Shown here: positions 32,277 to 46,217 of the stretch, one piece after another | Position numbering within the stretch: position 1 is the first letter of the stretch | Layout: the number at the start of each line of letters is the position of its first letter | Assembly: GCA_021432635.1 (NCBI GenBank) | Contig: MU270021.1 | Location: 1,062,594-1,126,593, forward strand | From: Thozetella sp. PMI_491 | Lineage: Eukaryota; Ascomycota; Sordariomycetes; Chaetosphaeriales; Chaetosphaeriaceae | DNA length: 64,000 nt | Direction: 5' to 3' | Notes under the pieces: model-generated | The model's database searches: none | Told to the model about the DNA's origin: nothing | What the model saw: only the letters and a program-made list of their open reading frames with translations | Translations under genes and position numbers: made by a program

Positions 32277-34308
32277 TCAGCAAGATACGTCCCCAGCCCG
32301 CCATAGCCTCGTCTCTAGAGGTTTCTGCTCAGCAGCAGTGAACGCCTCGATGAGCTCGAGCGCGGAGTGCGCTGCACTCCGGCTCGCTTCGGCCTCGAGC
32401 CACTCCACGGCCGCAGACTTTGGGCCGACCGGGCCGAGCGAGAACTTGGCCCGCGCGATGCGCGCCCGGCAGCTCAGTTCGCAGTGCGCGGCGTGCAGGC
32501 GCCGAAGCGAGTGCCAGTCCGGCCTGCCGACGACGATCCGGGCGAGAAACGCTAGGACCTCAGCGACGAGCTGCGCGTCCTCGTCTGTCTCCGCGCCGGT
32601 CTCGTGGCCGCGGCCTGACACGGTCAAGGTGTTGGCCATCATTACGAGGCCCGCACTTTCGTATGTGCATGAGACGTTCCTGATGTGTCGTCCCTGAGAT
32701 CAGCCTTGTGTGCGTGCAATGCTGCACTCGTGAGAGGGAAACTAGTCCATACGTACCAAACAAGCGGATCGTCATCCTGCTCTACTAACCGAAACAGTCT
32801 TGCACAACCCCTCGCAGCGCTCAAGATACCTCCCCAGCTTGACGAAGGCTCCATAAAATAGTCCATCATAGAATCGGAGACTGCCTGCTGCCCTGCGCCC
32901 CCGACGATCTGCTGGCTGTAGTTTATGAGTCGCACGATCCACTCGGCATTGTGCGTCCCTACCTTATGCGCCTGCAGTGCCGAGGCCAGGTGCCCGAAGT
33001 AGAGCGAAACTAGCTGACGAATGCCGAGCTTCGGCGCTGAAAGATTCGACAGTCCATCGGGGCGTAGATCTTCGGGGATTGCCGCCAGCCAGTCCCGTAG
33101 CATGCCATGGATCTCCACTAAGCTGCGTTGCCGGACCTCCTCGGGCTGAGACTCGGCACGGACGGAAAACACCCGGTCGTAGATTGCGCTCTGGATACAA
33201 GCAAGGCGAATGGAAGCTTGAAACACGTCGAAATACACTTCACTACCGCTGTGCGTCACAAAACGCACGAGACCGGACCCAAACGCAGGGAGCGGAACGG
33301 CGATGTCGTAGTCGTTTTCTTGCTGCAATGGTGGGTCGGTCGTGCGTAAACTGATGTCTCTGTCGAGGATGTAGGCTACCCAGAAGACGCGCGATCTCCG
33401 TAAGGAGCTCTCGGTGTCGAATAAGGCGTTTGTCTTGCTCCGGTGGAGGCGGAGTTTGTGAGCGAGTTTCATTGCGCTGGCCATAAGGGAGCCCGCCGCG
33501 GAGATGCCCGGAGGAGGCATTCCGCGATAAAGAAACACGAGCCCGAGAAGTGTCTCGAGGCGGAGAAGATCGTTATTTCCTGGTGACAGCTTGCTTAGGC
33601 AGCTGGCTACGGAGAGCGCGTTCGAGATGCATGTTTCTGGGTCGAAGTTGGGAATCGGTGGGCGGGTGGTGGCACGGTGCTGGTACGCGAGGGCCACGAT
33701 CACATTGACAGCCGCCCTAACAGCTGGGTCCTGGCCTCCCGAGTTCCAGTTTTCATCGAGAATGTCCATGAACGTGCTGCGATCGAAGAGAGGTAAAATG
33801 ACGTTGAAGTTGTTGAAGTAATCTTGAACAACTGGGAGGACATCTTCGATGGGCGGGAGGTTCTTGGATTGACCACCTGCAGGAGCGAGTTTTTCACATG
33901 ATATTGATGTGTTAACATCCCCCGGAAGCGAATCGACCTGTACAAGCCCCTCTACCAGCCTGACAGTAGTTACTACGCTGATGTATCGGTCAGTTGTCTT
34001 CTCCATGACACCTGCGGAATAGCCTACTTCGTTTGGACGCGAACCTCCTTCCGTCGCCGTTTGATGTGCGGCGTGTACGCGCACTGCGCGCCATATACCA
34101 CGCAGTGAGAGCATGTAGGCTTTTTTGCGTCACATCGGATCTTCTTGATATGGCACAGGTCACATGCCTAGGTCTCGCGTCAGGGTCATCTCGAGAGGGA
34201 CGGCGCTGCAGGGGGATGGCAACAATCTTGGGTCTAGATCGGGAAAGTACCCACCTTTCGCTTCTCCAACCCACGGGTCGTTCCTGCCTGTTCGATTGTC
34301 CGGAGCAT
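32277..34308 (-). CDS. Zn(II)2Cys6 transcription factor, paralogue of 5160-7441 gene
   Basis: Predicted nuclear regulator. Exon 1 is 34308-34255 (MLRTIEQAGTTRGLEKRK). Intron 34254-34168 follows, then the zinc cluster ACDLCHIKKIRCD...CSHC...C starting at 34167. The linker intron, roughly 34065-33970, is not resolved with certainty. The long middle exon runs to 32757. A 77-nt intron (32756-32680) joins ...DPLVW to NVSCTYESAGLVMMANTL, and the stop is at 32277. The Fungal_trans-type segment LPPIEDVLPVVQDYFNNFN, PLFDRSTFMDIL and RSRVFWVAYILD align closely with the regulator at 5160-7441, including an intron just before ACDLC. It is convergent with the prolyl hydroxylase. Total length is near 600 aa. 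Confidence 0.83.
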
Positions 34309-36154
34309 CTTGACCTCGAACTGAGCGTGCCTTGCCTGGCAGGTCCGACCGATTCGGTCCTGTGCTGCAACTTTAAAAGGCATAGCCTGCAGAGTGCATG
34401 ACTAATGGCATAAGCCTTGTGGAGTCGACCACGAGACAGGTCCGCGGACCAAGTTTTGCTGAGTAGAAGGCTACTAGGCCGTATTGGCTTGAGGCTAGTC
34501 CTTGGCTGGGTGAGTGGCAAGTGCCAAGTGAAAGCCCTGCTTTGTCAAAGACTTATTTTGTCAACTGGCAGCAGTCGACAGCGACCAAGCGATCAAGAGC
34601 TGGATGCATGATATCGTTTCCAACCCCCGCCAATTGAACAAATACACTACAGCTCCTGTTGGTTAGTGTAGAGATTAGATGGCCACTGCCCAGCGGCAGG
34701 CCGAAAGAGCCAGTAGCGAGCTAACACGGCCGTCTACTTGTCTCCAAGCCCTTAGACCCTGCTGGCCTTCGTCTCGTACATACTAAGTAAGCTAACCAAC
34801 ATACAGAGCGCGGATTGCACTTTCAACGCGTACATGTCGAGTCTTGCACTCAATTTCCCGATGTCAGTATACGATGCCGTGGATGTTTATGGCACGGTTT
34901 AAGGCGTGCACACAACTAGGAATGTTCCAATTTTGAACGCTGCACGCGAAGATAGGGGTGATATGGTGCAAAAATGGAATTTACGCCTAGATATACGGTC
35001 GCAGATAGGATAATTAATGCTCCTGGATGTTAGTCTACCCAGAACCAAGACAAGAGGCACCTTTTGGCCCCTATTTGCGTTCTCTCGTCACTAAATCAGG
35101 CAGAAAACAAAAGAACTATCTATATTATAGAATAACCACTATCACGATATTTCAGACCTCTTTGCTTCTTGGAAGTTTCGGAGTAACTGTTTTATCCGTT
35201 GACGCCAACTTTGGAGTTGGAGGCCCCGATGAATTATGCATTTTGCCACTCCATATTCTCAATCTGCCCCCCCTGAAGGACACAGTCTGCATAGTATTTT
35301 TCTAAGCCATCTTTCTGATCACGCCATAAATGTCTGCCGTTGGCTTCTAGGGATGGCCTCTAGCCCAGCTCTGACGCACACCACCAACACAATGGTCCAA
35401 TCTCACTTTGTCACCGTGCCGCCACGGCTCTGTGTCCGACACAAGCGAGATAAGCGGCCTTGTGGAATGAGTTTTGAGGCGTACCGTCCGTAGCCCTTTC
35501 GTCCTCAGGAGCTCCAAGTTATAAATACTTTCATGAGCACGGCTGAGAATCGCCTGGCAATCGCATAGCATTTTTGCCCGGAAGGAGATTGAATCGGAGC
35601 GGGAAGAAGACAACCCCAAATAATAGACCGGCGGCCCCTTGCCGACTGGCTCGTCTTGCCCGCGTACACCCCAGACCCCGGTGTCGTGCATAGTCCCACG
35701 GGGACTCCGAATCAGTTGCGCGTAGGTGCCGAGCGGAGAATAAAGTGTTAAGGTTGGCACGCCTAAGCGAGACACCGGTAATTCTGGATTGATCGCCCGC
35801 TCCTAATATTAGCCCCCCTGGAATGCCTGTCATAATATTAGGGCCTGTCGGCTGAATGCCGATTTGGCCATTCGCAGGAACGCGCTGCTCGGAACTTCGA
35901 CCCCGCCCAATATCTCCGGGAGGAGATTTACGACTTCGCACTACTCCCGAGTATTCACCATAGACTACTTGTTGATGACTAGCCACATGCCCGGCGAAAT
36001 GTGCCATCTGCGGCGCTTGGCACACGTAGAAAACCGCACAGCCCCGCTGCCGCAGGGCGCGGTGGAACGAAGAACTGGACAGTTGGGATCCAGAGGCTCT
36101 TACAGAAGCGTGTCTGTGTCTACCGCAAATTAGGTCCAACCGCCAAGAAACATC
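34309..36154. other. Intergenic region
   Basis: About 1.85 kb without a supported gene. The right end is the promoter of the sorbosone-dehydrogenase-like gene. Long frames around 35347-36139 on the minus strand are low-quality translations without domains. Confidence 0.45.
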
Positions 36155-37490
36155 ATGAGTCGGCTTCCGTTCTCGATGACGCAGCTGTTCGCCCTATGGG
36201 GAGCACTCCTGCTGGCGCTGCTGCCACACGCCGCGGCTCAGTGCTCCGGGGTTACGGGAAAGAGCAACCAGAAGATGGGATCGGGCTACACTTCCAGCAT
36301 CCTTGCAACGGGTCTGGGAACTCCTCGCGGTATCGCGATGGATACCGAAGGCAACCTGCTTGTTGCCGAGCAGCAGGGCGGTAGGGTGCGAAGGCTGAGC
36401 CTGACGGACGAGGGCAGCAATGTTTGCGTTAGCGCCAATAAAGTGCTTATTAACGAGGGAACCGTAAGTTATCCTCAGGTTCTGGCCGGCACAGACGGGA
36501 ATTTAACAGATAAGCCAGACGAACCACGCAGTCGCCGTCTCTGCTGATGGCAAGACCATCTTTGTGTCTAACCTGCAGAAAGTCACAGCGTACCCCTATG
36601 ACGTCGCTGCAGGCACTGTCGGGACCGGCAAGACCATCATTACGAACATGCAGAACAACGGACCCCACCCCACCCGAGCCATTCTGACGTCCAAGTTCAG
36701 CCCGGACACCCTGCTCGTGACCATCGGGTCGAACGCCAACGTTGACACGGCCACCGCGGACAAGGCGGCTGGCCGCTGCATGATTAAGATGTTCAGCATC
36801 AAGGAGATCATGAATACGCCTGTCAACTTCGCCACCGGAGGTGAGATCCTTGGATGGGGTCTTCGGAACCTGGTCGGCATGGGCGAGCACCCCATCAGCG
36901 GCGGCATCTGGTCGGTGGAGAACTCTATGGATGACATTCGGCTTGGCGGAAAGGACGTGCATAACGAGAACCCGGCCGAGAAGGCGAACTACCACGGAGC
37001 CCTAAACGATACCAGCAACAAGCTCAAGGGCGCTAACTTTGGCTACCCGTCGTGCGTGGCCGCCTGGGACACCGGCCTGCTCGGCGTCAGCTCGCTCTCT
37101 GTCGGCAGTCTTTTCAACCCGGACAGTACGCCCAAGTCAAGCGACTGCGCATCGCGCCAGCAGGCTCGCCTTCACTTCCCCTCCCATACGGCACCCCTGG
37201 ACATCAAGTGGACTGCCGATGGCCTCACTGCCTACATCAGCTTCCACGGCTCTTGGGACCGCAGCCCGGCCGATGGCTTCCGCGTCATGAAGGTCCAGTT
37301 CGGACCGGACGGGCAGCCCATCCCGGCGGCCAACAGTAAGAATGCTGCGACCATTGTCATGGAGAACCAGAACACCGGCTCCTGCCCTCGTGGCTGCTTC
37401 CGCCCCGTGGGTCTGGCTTTTGACAAGAAGAACCGACTCTTTGTGTCGAGCGATTCGACGGGCGAGATTCACGTCATCTATGGTGCCTAG
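36155..37490 (+). CDS. Secreted L-sorbosone/glucose dehydrogenase-like beta-propeller
   Basis: Two exons, 36155-36463 and 36510-37490, with a 46-nt GT..AG intron; about 429 aa. Start ATG 36155 gives a signal peptide (FALWGALLLALLPHAAAQ). The propeller repeats show GLGTPRGIAMDTEGNLLVAEQ, HAVAVSADGKTIFVSN, LGWGLRNLVGMGEHP, DIKWTADGLTAYISFHGSWDR and FRPVGLAFDKKNRLFVSSDSTG, the hallmarks of the PQQ-type sorbosone/aldose dehydrogenase superfamily (GSDH / SGL-like). CSGV and several Cys pairs suggest disulphides. It is likely an extracellular sugar or aldehyde oxidoreductase, or a structural relative; cofactor use cannot be judged here. Confidence 0.88.
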
Positions 37491-38616
37491 AATGTAGCTG
37501 AAAGAAGGACATTCCTCAGGTGAGGGTTCAAGGTAGATGTGTGCGATTTTGGAGGTGCTATAGCGGGTTCAAGAATTCGTACATATCTGCCAAATCGTTC
37601 GTTTTATTTGAAGGACCATGAGCAGTATTTGCTGAACAAACACTTTTGGCTAAATTGCCCATACAAACATACACACCCATGTATATATACCCGTTAATTC
37701 CTACAGATCCTATCACCCCGCAGTCAAAGCTTGTATGGCTCGTCATTACAAGGTGAGTAGATTCAATGGTTTCGTATGGACAAGGGTAACTCGGCACTGC
37801 ACTTTGACCACGACGCGATCTACGTAAAGGTTAGGAGCCATCATTTTGACGCTGAAGTCTTTTCATTCCGTTCGAGTTTCCATGTATGCATCACAGTCTG
37901 AATGCCAGAGAACACCAGAACCACGTGCGCTTGCACCTTGCATTGAAGACGGATGGGTTAGGTATTTTATGTCTCAACAAGTTTCTGTCTATCCTCCCCC
38001 TAGAATCCGATTGGAATTTCCGTTGCTCTTGATGTTGCACCGTAAGCATTCCGGCGACCATTTGCTCGGTTGGTCGATCATGGCTCAGCTAAGCGCGGCT
38101 GAATGAGGGAGTTGATGGTGGCGCTAACGGGCATCGGTCGCGTGCGTTCGGTCAAGAATCAGGCAAGCGGCAAGTTTCCCGCAACTATTGCCCGCTCGGA
38201 GGTCATGCCAAGAGAAGAACCGACAGCCCCGAGCAGAAACGTGGGTTACGACTGCGATTGCGACAGGACGAGGATTTTGATCTCCTTCCGCTCGAGCCTA
38301 ACTCTGCCAACCGTGAAGCCATGGCTGCGTACGTGTAAGCAATAGCCGGGTGCAACCCGTCGCAACATGCACGGTAACACCAGTGATGTGAATATCGGAT
38401 CCACGTGCTTTGTGTGGTCGCCCCCTCCCTCACGATCTACCATCAGCCACCCGGTGAGGGCCGAGTACGGTTTCACTGCAGAGGTGTCTTGCTACATGCT
38501 GATCAAGCTGGTCCTGGAGGCTATAATAATCGTCACTGAGCGCTGCTGAAGGTTCAAATCTTGCATTACTAGACTCTGTTGAACACTAGATTTCTGTTCC
38601 CCTGTCTTGAAGTAAA
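37491..38616. other. Intergenic region
   Basis: About 1.1 kb gene-free between two plus-strand secreted-protein genes. It probably holds the 3' UTR of the first and the promoter of the second. No motif stands out. Confidence 0.45.
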
Positions 38617-39456
38617 ATGGCCGCTATGCTTGCGAAGATCACTCTCGTGGCCTTTGCCGCTCCACTCGCATTGGCAGCGGCGAATATGGTGCCCAACTAT
38701 GAAGTCCATCTGCTCATGAATCCCACCGTTGTGCTCGGCTCGGATCACAAGCTTACCGCAACGGTACTTTCGACCTTCGCCATGCCGACTTCGGTAACCA
38801 AGATGAATGTCCAGTACCTCGACACGGCTGCCCGTGACATTTACAACCAAGGCTGGAGCCCCCGCATTCGCAACATGGAAAATGACAACGGTCTAGATCT
38901 TACCTATAAGAAACGCTACAGCGTCGCCACCTACGACATGGCAGGAATCAACGCTGCGCTGACGACCGCCAATAGCGAGGGGTTCGATATAACCGACACC
39001 AACTATGACGCCCAGGTTGAGATCGGCTACAGCAAGCTGACTCTCTCCATGAGCATAGACAAATCGGCCTCGGAAAGCGGGCTAGGGGACACAGATCTTC
39101 CCGGCAAGAAAGACTCGCGCACGATGCTCATCAACAACATCCCAGGCAAATTTGATGACTGGGTATATAATGGCTGGGGAACTGATGAGCTCGGCGACGC
39201 CATTATCTACGGGCCCGTGCTGGCAAAACGCTCGATCGGGACGTGGAATAGCACGCAGCTGTACATCGAGGTTTGGCCGATCCAGAACTCTACCCGCAAC
39301 GGCATTGAGTACATCGTGGAGGCTTCGTTCAAGGAGGATGTTTACAGTACTGCCATGGACAAGAAGGTCGCTCTTCAGTCTTTCCTCCAGGGCAAAGGCT
39401 GGTTTCTTGCTCAAGACTCGCTGAAGACGTCGGAGATAATGAACAACTACAACTAG
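38617..39456 (+). CDS. Secreted protein with a CYTH-like motif, function unknown
   Basis: Intronless 279-aa protein. Start ATG 38617 gives a signal peptide ending LALAAA. The segment NVQYLDTAARDIYNQGW, SPRIRNM and GLDLTYKKRYSV follows the order yxDT...L...Gw..RiR....l.lT.Kk that characterises CYTH / triphosphate tunnel proteins. The N-terminal ExExK signature of catalytic members is not intact (YEVHLLM). Later TQLYIEVWP and YIVEASFK could be further barrel strands. If real, this would be an exported CYTH fold. It could instead be an unrelated fungal secreted family. It is convergent with the transporter downstream, 84 bp between stop codons. Confidence 0.72.
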   Translation: MAAMLAKITLVAFAAPLALAAANMVPNYEVHLLMNPTVVLGSDHKLTATVLSTFAMPTSVTKMNVQYLDTAARDIYNQGWSPRIRNMENDNGLDLTYKKRYSVATYDMAGINAALTTANSEGFDITDTNYDAQVEIGYSKLTLSMSIDKSASESGLGDTDLPGKKDSRTMLINNIPGKFDDWVYNGWGTDELGDAIIYGPVLAKRSIGTWNSTQLYIEVWPIQNSTRNGIEYIVEASFKEDVYSTAMDKKVALQSFLQGKGWFLAQDSLKTSEIMNNYN

Positions 39457-39540
39457 GGTTGTGAGCGACTTTTCTGTCTTAGGTTATACATTCGTAAAAG
39501 TATATACGCCTAACATAGCATCGGATTTCTCTTGGTTTTC

Positions 39541-41450
39541 TTAGTGAGACTGACCCGAAGGCCCAGCCCCACTCTCGACATGTTCAGATTCGCCGAGCTT
39601 GTCCTTGCGTAGGTCTCCCGCAGAGCTTCCACGTTTATATCGTTGGTGCGCGATCGTTTCTAGCGAGAGACCCTTAGTCTCCTTGAGGAAGACAAACGTG
39701 GTGATGCCAATGATAATATCAAAAGCCCCCCACAAAAGAAACGTGCCCCAGCCCATGTTGGTCATCATGTCTTGCAGTCATTGGGGTTAGCTCTAAGTAT
39801 CATAATAAAAGCGCTTTCTGCCTAGAGCTAGATGCTTACATGGTGTGGCAATGGAATACACGAAGTTAAACAGCCACTGCGATGCCACTCCGATGGCCAC
39901 GCCAGACTCTCGGATCCGGGTCGGGAATATCCTTATAGGGCTAGTCAGAATGAGAAAATACAGCACATGTGAGGGCACCTACTCGGAGAGATACGGCCAC
40001 GGTAGAGGACCCCAACTGAAGTTGTAGGCGATGACGAATAGATATATCAGTGCCACCGTGGCAATACCGGACGACGTAATATTCCCTTGCTCTGGCGGTG
40101 GGATGGCTTTAACAACCGCCGCGGTGGTAATTTGACACGCGGCCATGAAGGCCGCACCGCCGACGAGCACCTTGCGACGGCCAACGCGGTCGGCAAGGAC
40201 AAGCACAAAGATGCCGCAGGCAATGACTTTCACAGCACCAAAGATGGCGGTGAGCAGAAGATCTTTGTCGCCTCCCCCGACGAGTAGCTTGAAATACTGC
40301 GGACCGTAGTATGCGAAGGCAGTGGCGCCAATGCTCTGCTGGGCGAGCATGATAAAGAAGCCCGCAGAGACCCTCTTGAAGTTGTCACCTTGGAGCAGTT
40401 CTATTCAAAAATTAGCAAGCGGCCGAGAAAAATGCTTGATTGGCGGCCATGTGCCTTTGAACTGGAAGCCCTCTCGAGCGCGAGCTTCCATCTCTACTCC
40501 AAGCCTGATCTCTTCCATCTCATCCCGCGTTGCTTGGCTATCGTCGGCTCTAATCCACTTTAGGCTTTCCCACGCCTCCTCGTGGCGACCCTTTTTCGTG
40601 AGCCACCGTGTGCTCTCCTTCAAGGTTAGCATGCCGAGACCAAGTAGGGCAGCAGGGAGGAGCTGGAGGCCGATCGGGATCTGCCATTGCCGAGACTCAG
40701 TGTTGGGAATCGCCTTCGCAACACCGTAATCGATCCAGTACGAAGTGAAGATTCCCTACATCTATCATTAGGAGCATACTTCCCTGCGGTTTGGGGAACT
40801 ACAAACAAATGTGAAGAACCATTGGAAGAACGACCCGATCTGTCCGCGAAGTTCTTTGGGAACCATCTCGCTCGAAAACATGGGTACCACGACCTGGCAG
40901 CTGCGTAAGACTCAGGCTAATTGTTGACAGCTAGGGGGATGAACAGACAGTGGCAGCACCCAGGCCAAGGCCTGCGATGACCCTGGCTACATAGAAGGCG
41001 GCGAGGGAATGCGTGTTGATGGTTTGGATTAGCGCGCCTGTTTGCCAATCAGTGAAGTGCTAGCAGATTAATCGGTGGGTGGAGGCGGAAGGTACCTATG
41101 CAGAACACGGCGGACGACAGCATCAGGGAATGTCGGCGGCCGAGCCTGTCTGTCAGAGGCCAGGCCAGAAAGCAAGCAACGAAGGCCCCGAGCTGTTGAA
41201 GGCCGACGGCGAGGGAGTTTGTTCGCGTCGAGTCTGCAGCCGTGTACCCATAGTCAGATTCGAAGGAGCTCAAGGTCAAGACGCCTCCAACGCTACAGTT
41301 AACCGATAGAAGGAATCAGCAATTGATAATTAGAAAGCCAGAAAGGGACTCGAAGTACATTCCGCTGTCATAGCCGAAGAGAAATCCGCCGAGGCAAACT
41401 ACGGCCCCAAGCCAGTATGCTCGTACCTTCCCAAGTGTCGTACCCGTCAT
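39541..41450 (-). CDS. MFS sugar / quinate-type transporter
   Basis: Multi-exon major facilitator of about 500-530 aa. Start ATG 41450-41448 (MTGTTLGKVRAYW) leads to LGGFLFGYDSG. After an intron this joins IVGGVLTLSSFESDYGY, then DRLGRRHSL and YVARVIAGLGLGAAT, then FSSEMVPKELRGQIGSFFQ. The cytoplasmic loop has KESTRWLTKKGR, followed by AQQSIGATAFAYYGPQYF, DRVGRRKVLVGG, SEIFPTRIRESGVAIG and a C-terminal KETKGLSLE. These are the sugar transporter family signatures, and the N-terminal half most resembles fungal quinate permeases. At least six short introns are needed; I did not fix every one. Substrate is unproven. It is divergent from the arylsulfatase across 752 bp. Confidence 0.87.
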
Positions 41451-44072
<2,622 letters not shown>

Positions 44073-46217
44073 CTTCCAGCCGCGTTGTTTCCACGCTGCA
44101 TGGGTGAGCTGGCTTTCGTGTTTGTGGATAAGAATGGTTTAGGTGCTGGAGACGTGAAACATCACATGGCCAGGGCAGTAAGGGGGAAGATGGGAGCAGG
44201 GGCAGGAAGTATACAGGGTAGATCACCAGTAGGCTTCACGCGCTGCTGTCCTTTAGGTCCTTGAGGGGATGCTAGTGTCATCTGCCTTGGCTGCTTGTTG
44301 TGCTTGATAAGTATGTTGTACAAAGTGTAACTGCTTGATTCCATTTATCTGGGCAGAGACTTGCGGCACATCACCCTTTTTTTTTTTTTTTTTTTTTTTT
44401 TGGATCAGCATCGGGATTCGTAGACAGACAGTTAGTGTCCGAGCGTGGACTACTATCCCGATTCTTCCATCAGCCCACGTTCCCGGGGTTATCTGCCAGT
44501 TCCTTTGATAGTAACCCACCCGGAGGGCCGACGTGGGATGTTTTCGTCCCAACAGCGGCCGGCATACCCCTGTGTGCATCATGGTAGCGACCTTGGAAAT
44601 TTTCTCGAAACATCAATGCCGTCGTCGACGCGCCGACCTCCCGACCCACTCTTCCCGTCCACGTCCCCGTTGACCCCCACCCCCTTATCCCACCCCTAAG
44701 CCCCCTTTCCAGCCAGTGGAGTCGAGAGGTAATGAGGCTCAGCTAAACTGCCGTTTGAAACAGCCCACTTGCGGGCGTGGTCGAATAGCAGACGAGGCTT
44801 GCGTCAAACAGCGGTTGGTGTAGATTGCTCGTAAGGATGCATCGTTTCAGATCACCATGCCAGGATAAATTTGGTAACTGTCGATTGATCATGGATGCGT
44901 TGGATTTTATCTTTTGCTCTGATGATATTTGCAACCATGCCTTGGACGGGAACACCACCAAGAATGTACGGTAGCATTAGCTTGAGCCTTGCAAGTGATG
45001 TTGGCCTCCGCCTATAAGCCTCCGGATAGACTTGGCGCGAGCTATCGGCTGCGCCTCTTCGCAGCCTATGCCTATAAGCCCCACGATGGGGTAGTCTTGC
45101 AGAGCAATGCATTTGACCGAGGCATCCAGGGAGCACGTATAAGTCGTCGTCGACTATTTACTTGCGGGAAGACGCATGGGATCGGGCGCCTCCCCGAGAT
45201 TACTAGACGAGGCCGCCCTGGCCGATACCTTAGGCCCGGTACAAAATGGAACCTGTGGGCCGGTGGACCCGTGGGTCAACTGTCCAAGCCAGGCAGGCCG
45301 ATCAACCAACTGACCAACGAGCGAGATCCTTGGCACGGCGCGATCCCGAGCGACGCGTTGGTAGTCCAGCTGGTTGGTCTCCAGCCGATGCCTGTTCAAA
45401 CCAGATATCGAGTAGAAGGTCGGCGTCGTCATTTACAGCAGCCCCCCGGGATTGTCAACCACCACTCGTCATTTGGGAGACGCAAGCACCGCCAGGGGGC
45501 ACCCTGAGACAACTACCATACTCTAGTAGCTTCGTGATGTATTCGCTTGTGTTCACTTCGCTTCCCTCGCCTCCTCGCATCGTTGTGATGCTGGATATCC
45601 GCATAGCCTTGAGCGGCCCGCGATACCTTATGCCAGGTGGCTGTAGCCGGCGGAGCAGCTCAGGTCTACTTTTGGAGTTACCCAACGAACTATGTGGAGT
45701 AACTGCTGTGTCGGGCCCTTGACCTAGGATGAACTCGATCTTGTGGCTCCCTGCCGCCCCACCAGACGCTTGACAGTTCTCCACGCTCGCTCAATGCCGC
45801 TGGCTGCCCATACCTCATCGACGGGGGAGGGAGCCGAACATCGCACCCCTGCTGAGCTCGCATTTGGCATCTGGTCTTGGTCTTGTTCCCTAGGAGTCCT
45901 TATAGCCAAAACAATATCCACCGAACCCCCAGCCAATGACCCATGGGAGAGACGGGGATGCGCCTCGATGTTGACGAGTCTTCGTGGTCGCCATCCCCTG
46001 GCCTAAAAGGAGTCCTCAGCTAGCGGCGGCACCAGCCTACTGGCAGGTTCCACCTCAATATGTTGAGGCGCTTTTTTATCCGCCCTCCCGCCCTCCGCGT
46101 TGAGCCTCCTTAATTAGCTCGACGTCTTTCCCGCCCAGCTCCATCCACTGTTCTCTCGGCCAGACTCTCATCTAGGGAGCTCAAGGCCTCATCCTCCCTC
46201 TACATTAGCTCGCAGCT
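44073..46217. other. Intergenic region with T homopolymer
   Basis: About 2.1 kb without a supported gene, containing a 25-nt T run at 44377-44401. The right end (46000-46217) is the promoter of the ankyrin-MFS gene. Frames around 44989-46006 look like chance frames. Confidence 0.45.
44377..44401. repeat. 25-nt T homopolymer
   Basis: Uninterrupted T run on the plus strand downstream of the arylsulfatase gene. It could be a retroposed poly-A remnant or simple slippage; there is no associated element that I can recognise. Confidence 0.9.

Noticed and set aside
32286..32697. 163-codon plus-strand frame opposite the regulator C-terminus
   Set aside because: It is antisense to the last exon of the Zn2Cys6 gene, whose spliced frame (YESAGLVMMANTL) is clearly the coding one.
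35347..36139. Overlapping minus-strand frames of 142 and 202 codons
   Set aside because: Translations are Arg/Ser-rich without any recognisable motif and overlap the promoter of the sorbosone-dehydrogenase-like gene.
38530..38570. tRNA-like GGTTCAAATC T-loop sequence
   Set aside because: No acceptor stem, anticodon stem or D-arm could be paired around it.
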